From Gymnogyps californianus (Eukaryota; Chordata; Aves; Accipitriformes; Cathartidae), in contig NC_059477.1 of NCBI RefSeq assembly GCF_018139145.2, positions 16,479,522 to 16,543,521 on the forward strand: a DNA stretch of 64,000 nt. Reading direction: 5' to 3'. The notes below the pieces were generated by a model. It did not search any database. It was not told where the DNA came from and saw nothing but the letters and a program-made list of their open reading frames with translations. Made by a program: the position numbers and the translations under genes. How positions within the stretch are numbered: the stretch's first letter is position 1; each line of letters opens with the position of its first letter. Shown here in pieces: positions 63,201 to 64,000 of this stretch.

Positions 63201-64000
63201 AGAAAGACTTGGAATGAAAGACTGAAATGAACCTAATAGCTGTAAACTGAAAAATTACCTGGAATTTTCTCATCAAGGTTGCTGTGTTTGAGCACCGTAA
63301 CTATAGATGTTTCTTCCCATCAGACCTCACATATTGCATTTTTGAAATTAGCCTCCACAAGGAAATGAGGGACTACTGAATTGCAATTTAAGCTTTAGAT
63401 TTGCAGTTGTAGCTACAGAGAAATCCCATCTTCCGAAGAAGTGGGTAGCGAGAACTCTAGTTAGTACTAAGGGCTCTTTCAAGAATGAAAGTGAATAATT
63501 CAGCCAGGATTATGTTTTTCTTAACGGAATTGCTGTTCTGGATGAAAATCTCTATATTTTTTTGCCACACATGATGAATACATACATCAAAAAAAAAATG
63601 GAGAGTAGACTTGAATTGAACTTTACTCAAATATTTCAAATATTTGAAAGAGAAGGCTCAGGAATGTGGCTGGATCTCTGATAATAGCACTAACATATTT
63701 TTTAGGCATCAATCATTATTTATTAAATGTAAAGTAGAAGCAATACTTGTACTTCAGATGTTGATAGCATCTTTTCCAAGCAGAAGAATTTTATGGTTGA
63801 CAATATTTAATCTCTTATTTTAAATTCTCATACACAAATTGCCTGTTAGATGTTGATGATGACAGCCTGGTACCATGAGGGGGTTGTTCTCACATAAGAA
63901 AACCCACTGCCTTGTAGCTGTGATATTATACCATCAGAGGAACTAATACATACAAATACCAGTTTTCTGCATATGTTCCAAAGGAAGAAGATAAAAATGG
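60244..64000. other. Intergenic, no gene recognised
   Basis: AT-rich, short A/T runs only, no convincing exon or repeat family beyond the CR1 that precedes it. Confidence 0.6.

Noticed and set aside
35000..64000. Search for PDE1A exons expected from mammalian gene order.
   Set aside because: No calmodulin-binding or HD-type phosphodiesterase motifs seen in any frame; the gene, if syntenic, starts beyond the window or has only unrecognisable leader exons here.
1..64000. CRISPR arrays, operons, prophage or bacterial-type systems, and intact viral genes.
   Set aside because: Spliced vertebrate gene, CR1 elements and microsatellites show a eukaryotic nuclear locus; no spaced repeat array or viral coding frame was seen.

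Overview
The window looks like nuclear DNA of a bird, or possibly another sauropsid. It is AT-rich and mostly non-coding, with long introns bounded by GT-AG splice sites. It carries two truncated CR1 retroposon tails of the type common in birds, one CpG island, and no mammalian-type SINEs or L1 elements that I can see. One protein-coding gene is visible: DNAJC10 (ERdj5), the endoplasmic-reticulum J-domain disulfide reductase, on the minus strand. I assembled 22 coding exons between 33386 (ATG) and 10393 (stop). All splice phases agree, and together they encode 797 residues, close to the 793 of human ERdj5.

Layout. (1) 1 to about 8.4 kb is intergenic, with local inverted and direct repeats at 2.46-2.52 kb and 7.96-8.03 kb and a possible plus-strand polyadenylation signal at 4444. 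(2) About 8.4-10.39 kb probably holds the DNAJC10 3'UTR; its exact end cannot be fixed from sequence. (3) 10.39-33.55 kb is the DNAJC10 body. In protein order it encodes a signal peptide, J domain (HPD at 62-64), Trx1 (CSHC 158-161), two redox-inactive thioredoxin-like domains, Trx2 (CPPC 480-483), Trx3 (CGPC 588-591), Trx4 (CGPC 700-703) and a KDEL terminus. One CR1 fragment lies in intron 10. (4) About 33.88-34.72 kb is the CpG-island promoter with two possible first-exon donors and a TGACGTGG unfolded-protein-response element. (5) 34.75-64 kb is gene-poor: no exon of a recognisable protein was found, only simple repeats, one GC-rich patch (42.47-42.75 kb) and a second CR1 tail (60.05-60.24 kb).

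Biology. DNAJC10 recruits the Hsp70 chaperone BiP through its J domain and reduces disulfides of misfolded glycoproteins so they can leave the ER for degradation. The promoter motif fits control by the unfolded-protein response. The points most worth checking are a CGPC active site in Trx3 where mammals have CHPC, the splitting of the KDEL signal across the last intron (retention would replace DEL with a 14-residue tail), a 24-base homopolymer serving as the pyrimidine tract of the penultimate exon, and several short perfect palindromes. I did not find a convincing undescribed system. Most of the window is ordinary intronic and intergenic sequence.
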